Made by a program: the position numbers and the translations under genes. Shown piece by piece: positions 26,725 through 36,408 of a DNA stretch of 39,754 nucleotides; the stretch's first letter is position 1, and each line of letters opens with the position of its first letter. The notes under the pieces are model-generated. The model was not told the DNA's origin. It saw only the letters and a list, made by a program, of their open reading frames with translations, and did no database searches. Origin of the DNA: Betaproteobacteria bacterium (GTDB taxonomy: Bacteria; Pseudomonadota; Gammaproteobacteria; Burkholderiales; SHXO01); contig JANXRW010000042.1 in assembly GCA_025356655.1 (NCBI GenBank), positions 1-39,754 on the forward strand, written 5' to 3'.

Positions 26725-28987
26725 GGCGGGAGTCGGGTCGGGGAGGGTCTGCCAGATGCTCTGGCGCTGCCGCAAATAGCGCGGGCAGGCGACCTTCCTT
26801 GCTGAGGGCGTCGAGCCGGTCGGCCGCATACCGATAACCGGCTTCCACGATCCGGTCGATCTTGGCGAACTCCAGAACACCAAACTCCTCCATCGGTGGG
26901 CTCAGGCACAAGTCGGCGTCGGCCTTGGCCTCGGCGGTCTTCTGCTTGCTCCCCACCTCGGTGGTGCGCATCAAGACGGAGACGATGTTGGGGACCCGGA
27001 TGGGGGTGGCGAAGGGGCCGAGGTGGCTCCACAGTAGCCGCCAGGGAGAGGGGAATTCCAGCTCCTGCACCGAGAATTCCCGCTCCCACCCCACGTCCAC
27101 CGTCACCACCAGCCCGCAGGAGCGGCGGCGCATCACATCGCCCGGGAGGTTGTTGACGATTGCGCCGTCGACGTAGACGTCACCGTCGACCACCACGGGC
27201 ACGAAGATCCCTGGTAGCGCCGCGCTCGCTCGAACCGCCTTCCACAAAGGGCCGCGCTCGAAGACGCTCATCTCGCGCGCGCTCAGGTTGCAGGACACAC
27301 AGAAAAAGCTCACCCACAGGTCTTCCATATCCGTATCGCCGTAGATCTCGCGCGCCCAGCGGTCCAACACCCGGCTGCGCACGATGGAGATCAGCGGCAG
27401 CGTGTATTCCTTGTGCGGCTTGTGCCTGAGCCAGCCCGTGCGCGATATCTCCAGGCTCTCCCGCCAATTGAGCCCCATGCCGAGTCCACCGGCGATCACC
27501 GCCCCCATGCTCGTGCCACCGATCATGTCGATGGGCACTCCGGCCTCTCGCAGCGCCCTGATCACCCCGATGTGGGCGAGCCCCCGGGCACCCCCGCCGC
27601 CGAGGACCAAGCCCACGGCCGCATCGCCGAGGCAACGGCCGAGCCGCGCGAAATCGGGTTCCGTGTCCAGGCGAACGTGGAAATGGTTGTGGAGGCGACG
27701 CCCCACGAACCAGCGGCGGGTTCCGGTGGGCAGGCGGCTTCCATCCCGGTGAAGCAGTACCAGGCTCAAGCGGGCTGCCTGCAGGCGTGGGTCGGCCAGC
27801 AGAAGCGACTCCAGCGCGCCTGGGGCGGGGTCGTCCCGGGCGTCAGCCACCAGCAGGATCTGGTCCGCCTGGCGCAGGCAGCGGCGGGTCCAAGCAGAGT
27901 CCAGCCCGTCGGTCTGGTAGAGCAAGAAACGAGTACGCGCCTCCTGCTCGTCGAGCCAAGTGTTCAGCCGGATGGCCCCAGGGGTGCCCGGTTCCGCCTG
28001 GGCGATACCCGGATGGTTCAGCAGGCGGTCCACACCCGCCGCGCAGAGGTGCAGCGTGGATCCTACCGCGGCCAACCCTGCAAGGAGTCTCCCGCAGAAC
28101 CGATCCGCGTCCACCCGCGGGGAGGCGGGCAGCACGGCCAGGCACCGGTGCGAGTCCCGGTTCGTCGCAACCTTTTCACGGGCACTGAGGCGCCGGGCGA
28201 CCACCCGGGCGATGGCTCGCCAAAGTTCGGGGTGGACCGTGGCGATCTCGTCGAAGGCGGCCCGAGTCAGCCCGACCAGGTCGCTGTCGCGAACCGCTTC
28301 CACGGTTGCGGTTCGCCGGTCGCCGGTGAGCAGCGCGATCTCGCCGATGCACTCTCCTCGGCTCATCTCGCTCAGCGTGCGGCCCTCGGCGCTGCGCGCC
28401 CGCAGCCGCCCACCGAGCACGAAATAGAGTGCCTGCCCCTCGTCGCCCGCATGAAACAACGTCTCCCCGGACCCCAGGTGCAACCACTGGGCCCGCGCCT
28501 CCACCTCCGCGAGCAGCGCGCCCGTAACCTCGCCGAAGAGACCGGTGAGCCCGACGAGGAGTTGGTCCCGCAGCATTCGTCGCCGGGCCCCCTCCGAGAC
28601 CGCCCGCAGCAAAACCGGAGAGGCCTGGGCGAGCGCCTCGAAGTCGTCGCGGCTCATGCGCAGGACGCGGGCGGCGGTGACCGCGCTGACGTCCGCACTG
28701 CAGGTTGCGCTACCGGTGAGGATGGCCATTTCGCCGGCCACCGCACCCGGCCCAAAAACCGAGAGCGTGATGTCGCTGCCATCCTCCCGCAGGAGGCTAG
28801 CGCGCAGTTGACCCTGCAGGACCACAAAGAGCGAATGGGCGGGCTCACCGCGCCGCATCAAGTACTCGCCAGCTTCCAGGGCAAGTTGGCTCAGTGCCTG
28901 CGGCGGCGCCGATTCGAGCGCCTGGCGCAATTCGGGCGGAAGGTCCTCGGGCAGTTGGGCGCCCGTGTCGAGCTCACGCATGGTCAT
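26666..28987 (-). CDS. Patatin phospholipase with two cyclic-nucleotide domains
   Basis: This 773-residue protein is related to eukaryotic neuropathy target esterase and bacterial RssA. Two cyclic-nucleotide-binding domains lie at about 30-130 (GAVAGEMAILTG) and 155-270 (GECIGEIALLTGDRRTATV). A linker of about 170 residues follows. The patatin domain has the oxyanion loop GGGGARG (463-469), the nucleophile Ser493 in GTSMGA and the catalytic Asp607 in YVDGAIVNN. It is expected to hydrolyse lysophospholipids or acyl lipids under nucleotide control at the inner membrane. The nucleotide is unknown. The 3' end overlaps the TauE/SafE gene by 59 bases. Confidence 0.88.
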   Translation of the reverse strand: MTMRELDTGAQLPEDLPPELRQALESAPPQALSQLALEAGEYLMRRGEPAHSLFVVLQGQLRASLLREDGSDITLSVFGPGAVAGEMAILTGSATCSADVSAVTAARVLRMSRDDFEALAQASPVLLRAVSEGARRRMLRDQLLVGLTGLFGEVTGALLAEVEARAQWLHLGSGETLFHAGDEGQALYFVLGGRLRARSAEGRTLSEMSRGECIGEIALLTGDRRTATVEAVRDSDLVGLTRAAFDEIATVHPELWRAIARVVARRLSAREKVATNRDSHRCLAVLPASPRVDADRFCGRLLAGLAAVGSTLHLCAAGVDRLLNHPGIAQAEPGTPGAIRLNTWLDEQEARTRFLLYQTDGLDSAWTRRCLRQADQILLVADARDDPAPGALESLLLADPRLQAARLSLVLLHRDGSRLPTGTRRWFVGRRLHNHFHVRLDTEPDFARLGRCLGDAAVGLVLGGGGARGLAHIGVIRALREAGVPIDMIGGTSMGAVIAGGLGMGLNWRESLEISRTGWLRHKPHKEYTLPLISIVRSRVLDRWAREIYGDTDMEDLWVSFFCVSCNLSAREMSVFERGPLWKAVRASAALPGIFVPVVVDGDVYVDGAIVNNLPGDVMRRRSCGLVVTVDVGWEREFSVQELEFPSPWRLLWSHLGPFATPIRVPNIVSVLMRTTEVGSKQKTAEAKADADLCLSPPMEEFGVLEFAKIDRIVEAGYRYAADRLDALSKEGRLPALFAAAPEHLADPPRPDSRLIAGWRASVRRPRAAALRR

Positions 28988-29005
28988 TTGGCGTAGTGAG
29001 AGGAC

Positions 29006-31564
29006 CTACTGAATCCGCTCCAGTTCGGCCTTGAGCTCCTTCCAGTGCGCACGCGCGACCGGATCCTTCACCCGCTTCAACGCCCCTGCAAGCTTCTGCA
29101 GCAGGTGAGCCGCCCCCGCTTGCACTGAGGAGCGAAACTCGCTCGGCCGCCCGTCCCTGCGGTAGAGGTGCAGGGTATCCACAAAGGGTGAATTGAGCGC
29201 GCGCGGCGATCCCGGCGAGCCTCGCTCGGCGCCGACGAGCGGCCCATCGGCCCAGGCGTTGATGTCGATCGCTCCCGCTGCCGGTTGCGGGTCAGTGACG
29301 GTTCCGCTGGCCACCTGCAGCAGCACCACATAGGTCCGCTGCAACTCGCGCCGGTACAACGACACCACCGGGCGGGCAGTTGCAAGCTCTTGGAAGAGGC
29401 CGTCGTTTAGGTCCTGCAGGAGGTCAATGCCCCCGTAGCCCGGGGTCTGCGGCTCAAGCGCCTGGAGTTCCGCCAGCCGCTGGAACACACCGGGATCGAG
29501 CAATTTGCGCAGGAGCTGGAGGTTGGAGCCCTGAAGCACGTCGGCGGCACCCGCCGGGGCTACGCGCCAGAGGATCTCGGGATCGAGCAGGGCCGTGGGT
29601 GGAACGAAGCCCTTTGCGATCAGGAACTGGGCCGCCTCGCGCTGCCGCGCTGCGGGCACGGGCCTGAAGGGGGCAGAGCCACGGCCAGCCTGATAACGGA
29701 TTTCCTCGACCCCGCCCACGAGTTTTGCGACAGCGCCCAGTTCGCGGTGCCGCTGCTGAACCAGGGCGACATAAAGCTCGCGCATACGCCCATAGCCACC
29801 GCCGACTTGGGTGGCCGCACCGAGCAGGAGGGGGGCGGTCCGGTCAATGTTCTGCAAACCCAGCGCCGCCGCTGCCACGGGATCGTTGCCGATGACGTTG
29901 GTGTTGACGCTGGGGTCGAGGGCGGCCGCCTCGTCCTCGCCACCGAAGCGCAGCATCGGATCGTCCACTTGCTTGGCCGCGAGCCCATCGAGCACAGCCC
30001 ACTCGTCGTCCCCGCTCAATAACTGCGGCTTGCCACCCGCCTGCCCGGGCGCAACGTATTGCCGGTAGCCCCAGTCGATAGCGAAGTAATCGTAGGGACC
30101 GAACTGCGGCAGCACATGCGCGCCGTCACCCGGCTGTGCCACGTAGTTCAGCCGAGCGTAGTCCATGATGGACGCCGACGTGCCCCAGCGCGCCGTCCAC
30201 TCCGGATCGCGCAGCTGAGCGATGGAATAGGCGGCGTGCGCCTTGAAGTTGTGGCGCAGGCCCAGCGCGTGGCCGATCTCGTGGCAAACGACGTAGCGCA
30301 GAAGCTCACCCATCACCGGGTCGGGCAGCGGCAGCTTCCTTGCCTGCGGGTCTAGGGCCGAGACCTGCACAAAGTACCAAGTCTCGGCCAAGCGCAGCAC
30401 GTCATGCCAAAAAATGACGTGCGAGGAGATGACCTCGCCACTACGCGGATCGATCACCGCTGGCCCCATGGCGTTCTGCCGCCCGCTGGGGGTCCAGCGC
30501 ACGACGTTGAAGCGTAGGTCCTCCGGGTCCCAGTCAGGATCCTCCTCGGGGGTCGGCGCATCGCGCGCGGAGATGGCGTTGCGGAATCCCGCCTTCTCGA
30601 AAACCTTTTGCCAGTCTTCGATGCCGCGCTTGATGAAAGCCTGCCACTTCTCGGGAACCTCGCGGCTGAGGTAGAACACGATAGGCTTAACGACGTCGGA
30701 CACCGGTGCTGTGGGGTCCTTCTTCTCCAGCCGGTAGCGCTGGATGAAGGCCCGGGTCACTTTGCCGTGTTCCTCCGTGCCGTAGTCATCGAAGGGAACG
30801 CTGAAGTAACCCACGCGCTCGTCCGCGTAGCGTCCCCGCATCGGCCTCGGGGGTAGCAGAAGGACACTGGTGTGGAATACGAATCCCAGGGTGGCACGCC
30901 GGTCCTCTTCCCCGTCGGCGGGCGCCTTTCGCAATTCACCGGGGTCGGCCATCCAGGTCTGGTAGAACCGGATATCCACGCTGCCAGGCAGGACCTTGAC
31001 CGTATCGATGTAGGAGCGCTTGGGATCCACGCCGCTCATGTGGAAGTGGCGCATCAGGTCCAGGGCAAACCCGGCGGGCACCTCACCCACCAAGATGCTT
31101 GTGATGTCGATGATGGGCGCGCCGTTGACCCCCTCCCGGATAACATCGAAGGTGCGCAGGACGGTATTGAGCGAGGCTGCTTCCACGCCGCGTTGAATGC
31201 TGCTCTGCTTGGGCGCCCAGAGCTCGTAGCGCACATCCTCCAGGTACAGTTTGTTGCCGCGGCGGATAAAGCGACCGATCCGATTGTCGACGACGGAACC
31301 CGGCGCTACGAAATCCGTGCCCGTGGACAGAGCGGAGAACTCCGTGTTGAACAGGAAGTCCTGCCCCAGTGCGGAATTGGGAATCTCCACCAGGACCCGG
31401 TCGCACTCGATATGCACCGTCACCAAGCCCGCCAAGGTTTGGGTGCGCGCGGCCTCGCCCGGTGCACAGGAAACCACGACGGCACTATTCACGCCGAGGG
31501 CCGGACGGCCAAGGCAGAGGGCGAACAGCAGCAGGCATGCCGACATGCCGCGTGGCATCCTCAT
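29006..31564 (-). CDS. Secreted zinc metalloprotease (DUF5117 type)
   Basis: This exported protein of 852 residues has a signal peptide (CLLLFALCLGRPALG). The extended zinc motif is HEIGHALGLRH: H428, E429, H432 and H438, with the metzincin-like HExxHxxGxxH spacing. Upstream are an N-terminal beta-rich region (DUF5118/5117 type) and the segment KPIVFYLSREVPEKWQAFIK. These belong to the large zinc-dependent metalloproteases of Bacteroidota and Pseudomonadota, whose substrates are unknown. Start ATG 31564 has GAGGAGA seven bases upstream. It sits 18 bases upstream of the patatin gene on the same strand, so the two may be one operon. Confidence 0.85.
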   Translation of the reverse strand: MRMPRGMSACLLLFALCLGRPALGVNSAVVVSCAPGEAARTQTLAGLVTVHIECDRVLVEIPNSALGQDFLFNTEFSALSTGTDFVAPGSVVDNRIGRFIRRGNKLYLEDVRYELWAPKQSSIQRGVEAASLNTVLRTFDVIREGVNGAPIIDITSILVGEVPAGFALDLMRHFHMSGVDPKRSYIDTVKVLPGSVDIRFYQTWMADPGELRKAPADGEEDRRATLGFVFHTSVLLLPPRPMRGRYADERVGYFSVPFDDYGTEEHGKVTRAFIQRYRLEKKDPTAPVSDVVKPIVFYLSREVPEKWQAFIKRGIEDWQKVFEKAGFRNAISARDAPTPEEDPDWDPEDLRFNVVRWTPSGRQNAMGPAVIDPRSGEVISSHVIFWHDVLRLAETWYFVQVSALDPQARKLPLPDPVMGELLRYVVCHEIGHALGLRHNFKAHAAYSIAQLRDPEWTARWGTSASIMDYARLNYVAQPGDGAHVLPQFGPYDYFAIDWGYRQYVAPGQAGGKPQLLSGDDEWAVLDGLAAKQVDDPMLRFGGEDEAAALDPSVNTNVIGNDPVAAAALGLQNIDRTAPLLLGAATQVGGGYGRMRELYVALVQQRHRELGAVAKLVGGVEEIRYQAGRGSAPFRPVPAARQREAAQFLIAKGFVPPTALLDPEILWRVAPAGAADVLQGSNLQLLRKLLDPGVFQRLAELQALEPQTPGYGGIDLLQDLNDGLFQELATARPVVSLYRRELQRTYVVLLQVASGTVTDPQPAAGAIDINAWADGPLVGAERGSPGSPRALNSPFVDTLHLYRRDGRPSEFRSSVQAGAAHLLQKLAGALKRVKDPVARAHWKELKAELERIQ

Positions 31565-31950
31565 GCGATCTCCTCAGGTAACAGATGGGCAGCCGCAGGA
31601 CCGCAGCGGCACGCGGCCGCGGGTAAGTGCGCGCATCGTCGACTATCTTACACCGGGGGGCGGCCGCAGAGGCAAGCAGGGGGTCAATGCCAATTTAGCT
31701 AGGCGTCTGAAGGAGGGAAGCGTCCGAGTTCAAGCCTGCCGCGTGGATCGACCTTGGATGGATGGGAACATCCGGATTCTGGCCTGAGTCATGAGCTTCG
31801 CAGCCGGGTTGTCAGTGATGGGTTTGAGGACCGGGAAATTCAGACTTATACCCTGTCGGACGCGGCTCGGGGGTGCCAAGCGCGGGCCAGCCGCGGCTAT
31901 ACTGCCAAAGGACGGGGTAATACGCCTGTCCCACAAACCAGGAACCTGCT
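31565..31950. other. Divergent intergenic region
   Basis: No gene is supported between the metalloprotease and the chalcone-isomerase-like gene. A -10-like TATACT at 31898-31903 lies about 50 bases before the latter and may belong to its promoter, though no good -35 is visible. The remaining open frames match nothing I recognise. Confidence 0.4.
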
Positions 31951-32538
31951 ATGTCCTCTGCACTCTGCCGTGCTGGCCTCGTCTTCGCCCTGTTGGCAGT
32001 CCTGGGGCGGGCCCAGGCGCTGGAGATCGAATCGGTGAGCGTCGAGGAGCGCGCTCGCCCCCTCGCCAGCGGCCCGGAATTGCGCTTAAACGGCGCCGGC
32101 CTGCGCACCCGGATGTTCCTCAACGTCTATGTCGCCGCGCTCTACCTCCCCGAGCGGCGCACAACCGCCGCGGAAGTGCTCACGCAGACGGGCCCGAAGC
32201 GCGTCTCGCTGAGCTTTCTGCGTGACCTATCCTCCACGCAGATGGTTGGCGCCTTTGGGGATGGCCTGAAAGCCAACCTCGCTCCAGCGGAGCAGGAAAG
32301 GCTGCGGCCTCAGATCGACCAGTTGAACCGCATCCTCAACGGCCTGAAGAAGGTCCGTGACCTGGAAGTGATGACGCTGGACTGGATCCCGGGCACGGGC
32401 ACCCGGATCAGCCTCCAGGGGCAGCCACGCGGTACACCCATCGAGGGCCCGGAGTTCTATTCCGCGCTGCTGCGCATCTGGCTGGGCGAGAACCCTGTGG
32501 ACGAACCGCTCAAGCAAGCTCTGCTGGGCCGCCACTGA
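31951..32538 (+). CDS. Chalcone isomerase-like secreted protein
   Basis: This 195-residue protein has a signal peptide (AGLVFALLAVLGRAQA) and a chalcone-isomerase-like fold. Family marks are LRLNGAGLRTRMFLNVYVAALYLPER, then KRVSLSFLRDLSS near the middle, and GPEFYSALLRIWLGENPVD at the C-terminus. Bacterial members of this periplasmic group lack flavonoid substrates; they are thought to bind fatty acids or other small lipids. No catalytic claim can be made. It stands alone and divergent from the metalloprotease. To its right the DNA changes into the mobile and defence region. Confidence 0.85.
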   Translation: MSSALCRAGLVFALLAVLGRAQALEIESVSVEERARPLASGPELRLNGAGLRTRMFLNVYVAALYLPERRTTAAEVLTQTGPKRVSLSFLRDLSSTQMVGAFGDGLKANLAPAEQERLRPQIDQLNRILNGLKKVRDLEVMTLDWIPGTGTRISLQGQPRGTPIEGPEFYSALLRIWLGENPVDEPLKQALLGRH

Positions 32539-32698
32539 GCACGGCCAATAAAGTGACCCCGGGCCTTCGTCTATCTGGCGTGTGCATGAGCATAGCCCGG
32601 GTTGCGACGATCCGCCCGGCCCTACGCACCCATCCCGTTCAGCAACCTGACTGTCCCGGAATCACCATCCCGGCGACTTTGCGCGTAGAAAGCCAGAT

Positions 32699-33669
32699 TT
32701 ACGCGGATTCTGGTAGCCGCTTACACTCCTTGGCGTAAGGCAACGGCTGAAGAATGGTTTCCGGCCTCAACTGAAGCCCTTTGACCCGGAAGGCGTCGTC
32801 GGTCACCGTGGCCGACATGAAGATACGGTGCGCCGCATCGGCATCGCTACCAAACGCCGACAGCGGGGGAATGCGCGGCTCGATCTCGATTGCGACACCC
32901 GATACGACGCATTGGCAAGACCCAATAATGTCTTTGAGTAGCGGCGAAGCAAACTTGACAGACTCGCGCTCGGTGTGGGCGGCGAGGATGTTGGCAACGT
33001 CGGTTGTGCGCTCGATCCACGCCCCATACGGAATCAGGAGCAGTGCCTCACGTTTTCCGTTGTTGACATCGGCGAAGTTACCCACGCCCTGCTGCTCCAG
33101 TTCGGTTGCGCAAAGTGTCTTGATGGCATCGTAGGCAGGTTCGTCTTTGGGAATGCGAATGCGGCACGCCTCCCGAATCGTGTCAGCACAGGCATGCGCG
33201 CCGTCCATCAGAAGCGGGCCGACGGCGATGGACTTCCGATGGAGGTGGAACCTGGTTAGGCCATTGAACCCCTTTTGAACTGAAGTGATCGGAATCTTGT
33301 CGCTGTTCAAGAAGTCATCAGGGAGTGCGGGATCGGCCTGGCAGGTGGCGATGCCGAATTGCTTGGCCTGCTCGATCGTTTGCTTGATCAGGAAATTGTC
33401 CGGGCACAGATACTGGCCGGGCCTTTGCCGCTGTTGAGCTGTGATTGAAGCATCAGCAGTCCAACCAGCGTCTTTCCCTGGCCAGTGTGAAGCTTGACGA
33501 TCACATCCTTCTGGTCGAGATGGCTGGCGAACCAGTCCTTGAGCACGTCGGCTTGCGCGGGACGCAAGGGACCCTTGTCGTGCGCATGGTCCAAGGTGTA
33601 ATAGAGCTTGGCCGGATCGGTCGGTCGCTCTGCCTTCTTGCTGGACAGCCGTATCTGGGAGTCAACCAA
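32699..33669 (-). pseudogene. DEAD/DEAH-type helicase, frameshifted and truncated
   Basis: Two frames carry one protein. The first (from TTG 33669, with GGGAGA upstream) reads [16 protein letters not shown] and contains [14 protein letters not shown] and Walker [14 protein letters not shown], ending at KGPA near 33420. Two bases later the adjoining frame continues [20 protein letters not shown] and goes on through [15 protein letters not shown]. Motif II reads MDGAHA, where an acidic pair (DDAH/DEAH) is expected. Motif III is MSATVTDD. The sequence ends at about residue 320, before the helicase C-terminal lobe, with an unrelated tail ending LPESA. It follows the protease gene by 36 bases and was probably the third gene of that operon. 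Confidence 0.75.
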
Positions 33670-33705
33670 CTTCGTCTCCCTAAGTTTTCTCGGGCGCCGT
33701 GAGAG

Positions 33706-36405
33706 TCATTCGTCGGCGCCCACTTCAACCTCGACCTCGACATCGGCCTCGACTTCAGTTTCGATCTCCGCCTGCAGCTCTAGGACGGCCGTTCGAAGCG
33801 CGTCGTAGATGCTAATTTCCTGACCAACGATTTCGAGCGTGACTGCAAGCGCATACCGTGCAGTCGTGTCGGGATCACGGCTCCAGCCTTTATGCCCACG
33901 GACCGCGATGCAGAAGTGATCCGGCAAGGTGTTGGACTTCACGATGGCCCAGTCCTTTTGCACCGTGCCGTTGTTGCGGCGAGTGTTGCGGATCAAGCCG
34001 GTGGTCGAACTGTCCTGGAGTGTCCAGGGAAGCGTCGAGCCCGGCAGCGGGGCGGCGTCGCTCTCTTCATCCTTCATGGCGCGTACGCGGAAATCGTTGA
34101 GGCCCTCCCCAAGCTTGCTGGTGACCCAGTCCACCCACGTGGAGAGATACCGACGGAGATTGCGGCGCGTGCGCCGGGGCTGCGCGACGTAGGACAGCGT
34201 CACGTCGATCCGAATGTCGTATTCGTCAGCTTGCTGGCGCAGCGCCGCTGGAATTGGCACTTGATAGATGTGGCAGTCTCCCGCGCTGATCGGGGTCTCG
34301 GCACTGGTGATGAACGTGGTGCGGTGATCGGTGTTCACCGTGGCCCGCGCCTCATCCGGGACGCCGAAGCCGATGCAGCGGATGATCTGCGAGGCTTGGT
34401 CAAGCAGCTGTCGCCGCTGCGCTTGCGTCTGCTGTGGATCGGGAGCGCGCAGTTCCGACAAGACGCCTTCCGCCCACGCCGGCCATTGCGCCGACTGAAC
34501 AAGGAGGGCGCGGTACAGCAAGGTTGGCTCTGTTGGCAGCAGGCGCTGCAGCTGCGCGGCGATGCGCGCTACTTTGGGCGTGGCAAAGGAGGTGCCGGTT
34601 GCGTCACGATCCGCAGCCGGCCCTGGCGGGAACATCGTCGAGCGAACCAGCTCGGGGCAAGCCGGCGGTATGGCGCCTCCGCCTTGCACGTCGATGGGCT
34701 GATTGTCGGTGCGAACGAAGTCGCCTCCGTGCTCAACGATTTCTGGCTTGATGACGTTCCAGATGCCGGGGCCAGAACGAGAGAACGCCGAGGGACGATC
34801 TGGCTCGGTCGCGAAGCTGCGCCAGTTGCCCGACTCAAAGGCGTCATAGGCGATCGAACCGACCGTCAGAGCCTGAAGGCTCTGCCCTGGATTGGCGACC
34901 CGCGCGGCGGGCTCGTAGAGGTACTCGGGATACGGGCGACCAGCGTCGAGGTGGTCCTTGACCCCAGGGTACGGCATGGGTCCAGCAGGCCGAATGTTCC
35001 CGGCGCTCTGGATCACCAGCACGTCGTACTCGTTGGATAGCGCATCGATCTCGGCGGCCCACGACGACATGTACCGCAGGCGGCAATAGCCATAGGCGTT
35101 GATGGAGTGGTTGAAGATGCGCGTGGCGCGCGGTCCCAAGTGATAGCGCTCAACCGCGGCACGCATGGCTTCAGCGGGGAAGACTTCGTCCGGCATGCGA
35201 TTGTTGTCATCAAGCACGCGTGCGTTCTGAATCCAGAACGGCAGCTGCGGGTTCCCGGTCTTCGGCACTTCCTCGCCATAGAGAACCGCGCCGGCCACTC
35301 GGGTGCCATGTCCCCCGCCGGCGACAAAGTCGCCCACCTCGGTTGGGGCTTTGCCCGGCAGGAAGCAATGCGAAGTGGTCTGATCGATCGCCGGCTGAAG
35401 CAGCAGGTGCCCCTCCTGAACGCCGCTGTCAATGACGCAAACCGCGGGAGCATCGGCGTCGGGCGCGATCGGCGCCACCGCCAGAGCCGCTTGGGCTCCC
35501 GCCTGGCCGGCGTTCTGCGGGAGGGCGATGTCTTCCGGCTCAACAACTTCGAAAACGTATGGATAGTTGAGAACGAAGTCCCTCAGCCCCTTCCCTGAAA
35601 TCTTCAACCTAACCGTAAAGCTGTCGGGAAGGACGCCGGCATCGAAATCAGAGCCATCGACAAGGTGCAGGATCTCCGCTGCATAGAACTCGGCGAACTT
35701 CTGAATCGCCGTCTCTCGTTCGATCTTGATGTCGTCCCACTCGTTGTAGGCGCTTGCACGCGCCTCCGACCAGGCGAATTCCTTCGCTGCCCACACTGCA
35801 TCTGTTGCCCGTTTGCCGCGCTTGGGCTTCGCCGGGATTTCTTTCGTGCCCGCGCAACCAATGCCGATATCCACGATGTAGAGCTGATCGTCGCCGATGG
35901 TGCCCCAAATGCTCACCAGGTGTTCGGATAGGATGCGTCCCAAGCGATCCGTTTGGTTCGGGTCATCGAACAACTTGTGCACTTGGGCAATCGTTGCCGA
36001 GCCGTGCACCTTGACAACGAAATCTTGGAGCATTGCGCGGAAAGGGGCAATCTGAACATCTTCAGATGCCACGATCACATAGCCTTCCTCTTGCTCCGCG
36101 ACGATTTCGAAGGCGAACTTGTCGCGCAGCACGTCCAGGTCGAGGCCGGGATCGACTTGCAGGAGGATGGGGACGCCCGACGGGATATTGGGCAGCGCCG
36201 CGCCAGCGACCTGCCGCTCAGCTTTACGCATCTGCCAATTCGCGCTGAACGCTTGGGCAGCGGTGTCAAGCGCCTTACTGTGTGCCTTGCGAGCGTTTCG
36301 GTTCGCGATCGTTTGCGGCGATGCCTTCCCACCTCTGCGCAGCTTGGCCGGGCCTTTGAAGGCGCGTATCAGAGGCAGGTGTTCGAAGTTGTGCTCACTG
36401 GGCAT
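33706..36405 (-). CDS. ietS: Subtilisin-like protease of the ietAS type
   Basis: This 899-residue S8 family serine protease has an N-terminal region of about 310 residues with no recognised fold. The catalytic domain contains Asp326 (CVIDSGVQEGH), His366 (AGGGHGTRVAG), the oxyanion Asn470 (IQSAGN) and Ser606 (GTSFATP), so the triad is complete. A beta-rich C-terminal region follows, ending in an acidic Glu/Val repeat tail (ETEVEADVEVEVEV). It has no signal peptide, so it acts in the cytoplasm. Paired with an AAA ATPase it matches IetS, first described as a plasmid stability/incompatibility toxin pair and later as an anti-phage system. The start lies three bases after the ATPase stop. Confidence 0.85.
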   Translation of the reverse strand: MPSEHNFEHLPLIRAFKGPAKLRRGGKASPQTIANRNARKAHSKALDTAAQAFSANWQMRKAERQVAGAALPNIPSGVPILLQVDPGLDLDVLRDKFAFEIVAEQEEGYVIVASEDVQIAPFRAMLQDFVVKVHGSATIAQVHKLFDDPNQTDRLGRILSEHLVSIWGTIGDDQLYIVDIGIGCAGTKEIPAKPKRGKRATDAVWAAKEFAWSEARASAYNEWDDIKIERETAIQKFAEFYAAEILHLVDGSDFDAGVLPDSFTVRLKISGKGLRDFVLNYPYVFEVVEPEDIALPQNAGQAGAQAALAVAPIAPDADAPAVCVIDSGVQEGHLLLQPAIDQTTSHCFLPGKAPTEVGDFVAGGGHGTRVAGAVLYGEEVPKTGNPQLPFWIQNARVLDDNNRMPDEVFPAEAMRAAVERYHLGPRATRIFNHSINAYGYCRLRYMSSWAAEIDALSNEYDVLVIQSAGNIRPAGPMPYPGVKDHLDAGRPYPEYLYEPAARVANPGQSLQALTVGSIAYDAFESGNWRSFATEPDRPSAFSRSGPGIWNVIKPEIVEHGGDFVRTDNQPIDVQGGGAIPPACPELVRSTMFPPGPAADRDATGTSFATPKVARIAAQLQRLLPTEPTLLYRALLVQSAQWPAWAEGVLSELRAPDPQQTQAQRRQLLDQASQIIRCIGFGVPDEARATVNTDHRTTFITSAETPISAGDCHIYQVPIPAALRQQADEYDIRIDVTLSYVAQPRRTRRNLRRYLSTWVDWVTSKLGEGLNDFRVRAMKDEESDAAPLPGSTLPWTLQDSSTTGLIRNTRRNNGTVQKDWAIVKSNTLPDHFCIAVRGHKGWSRDPDTTARYALAVTLEIVGQEISIYDALRTAVLELQAEIETEVEADVEVEVEVGADE

Positions 36406-36408
36406 CGC

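Noticed and set aside
27413-28996. 527-codon plus-strand open frame opposite the patatin gene
   Set aside because: Glu/Arg/Pro-rich shadow translation. The minus-strand patatin has all motifs in order.
32539-32698. Inverted CCCGGGC/GCCCGGG segments after the chalcone-isomerase-like gene
   Set aside because: They resemble pieces of dispersed palindromic repeats, but pairing is interrupted and no T-tract follows, so neither a terminator nor a repeat is claimed.
33892-35040. 382-codon plus-strand frame inside ietS
   Set aside because: Antisense shadow. The minus strand encodes the subtilisin domain with its complete catalytic triad.
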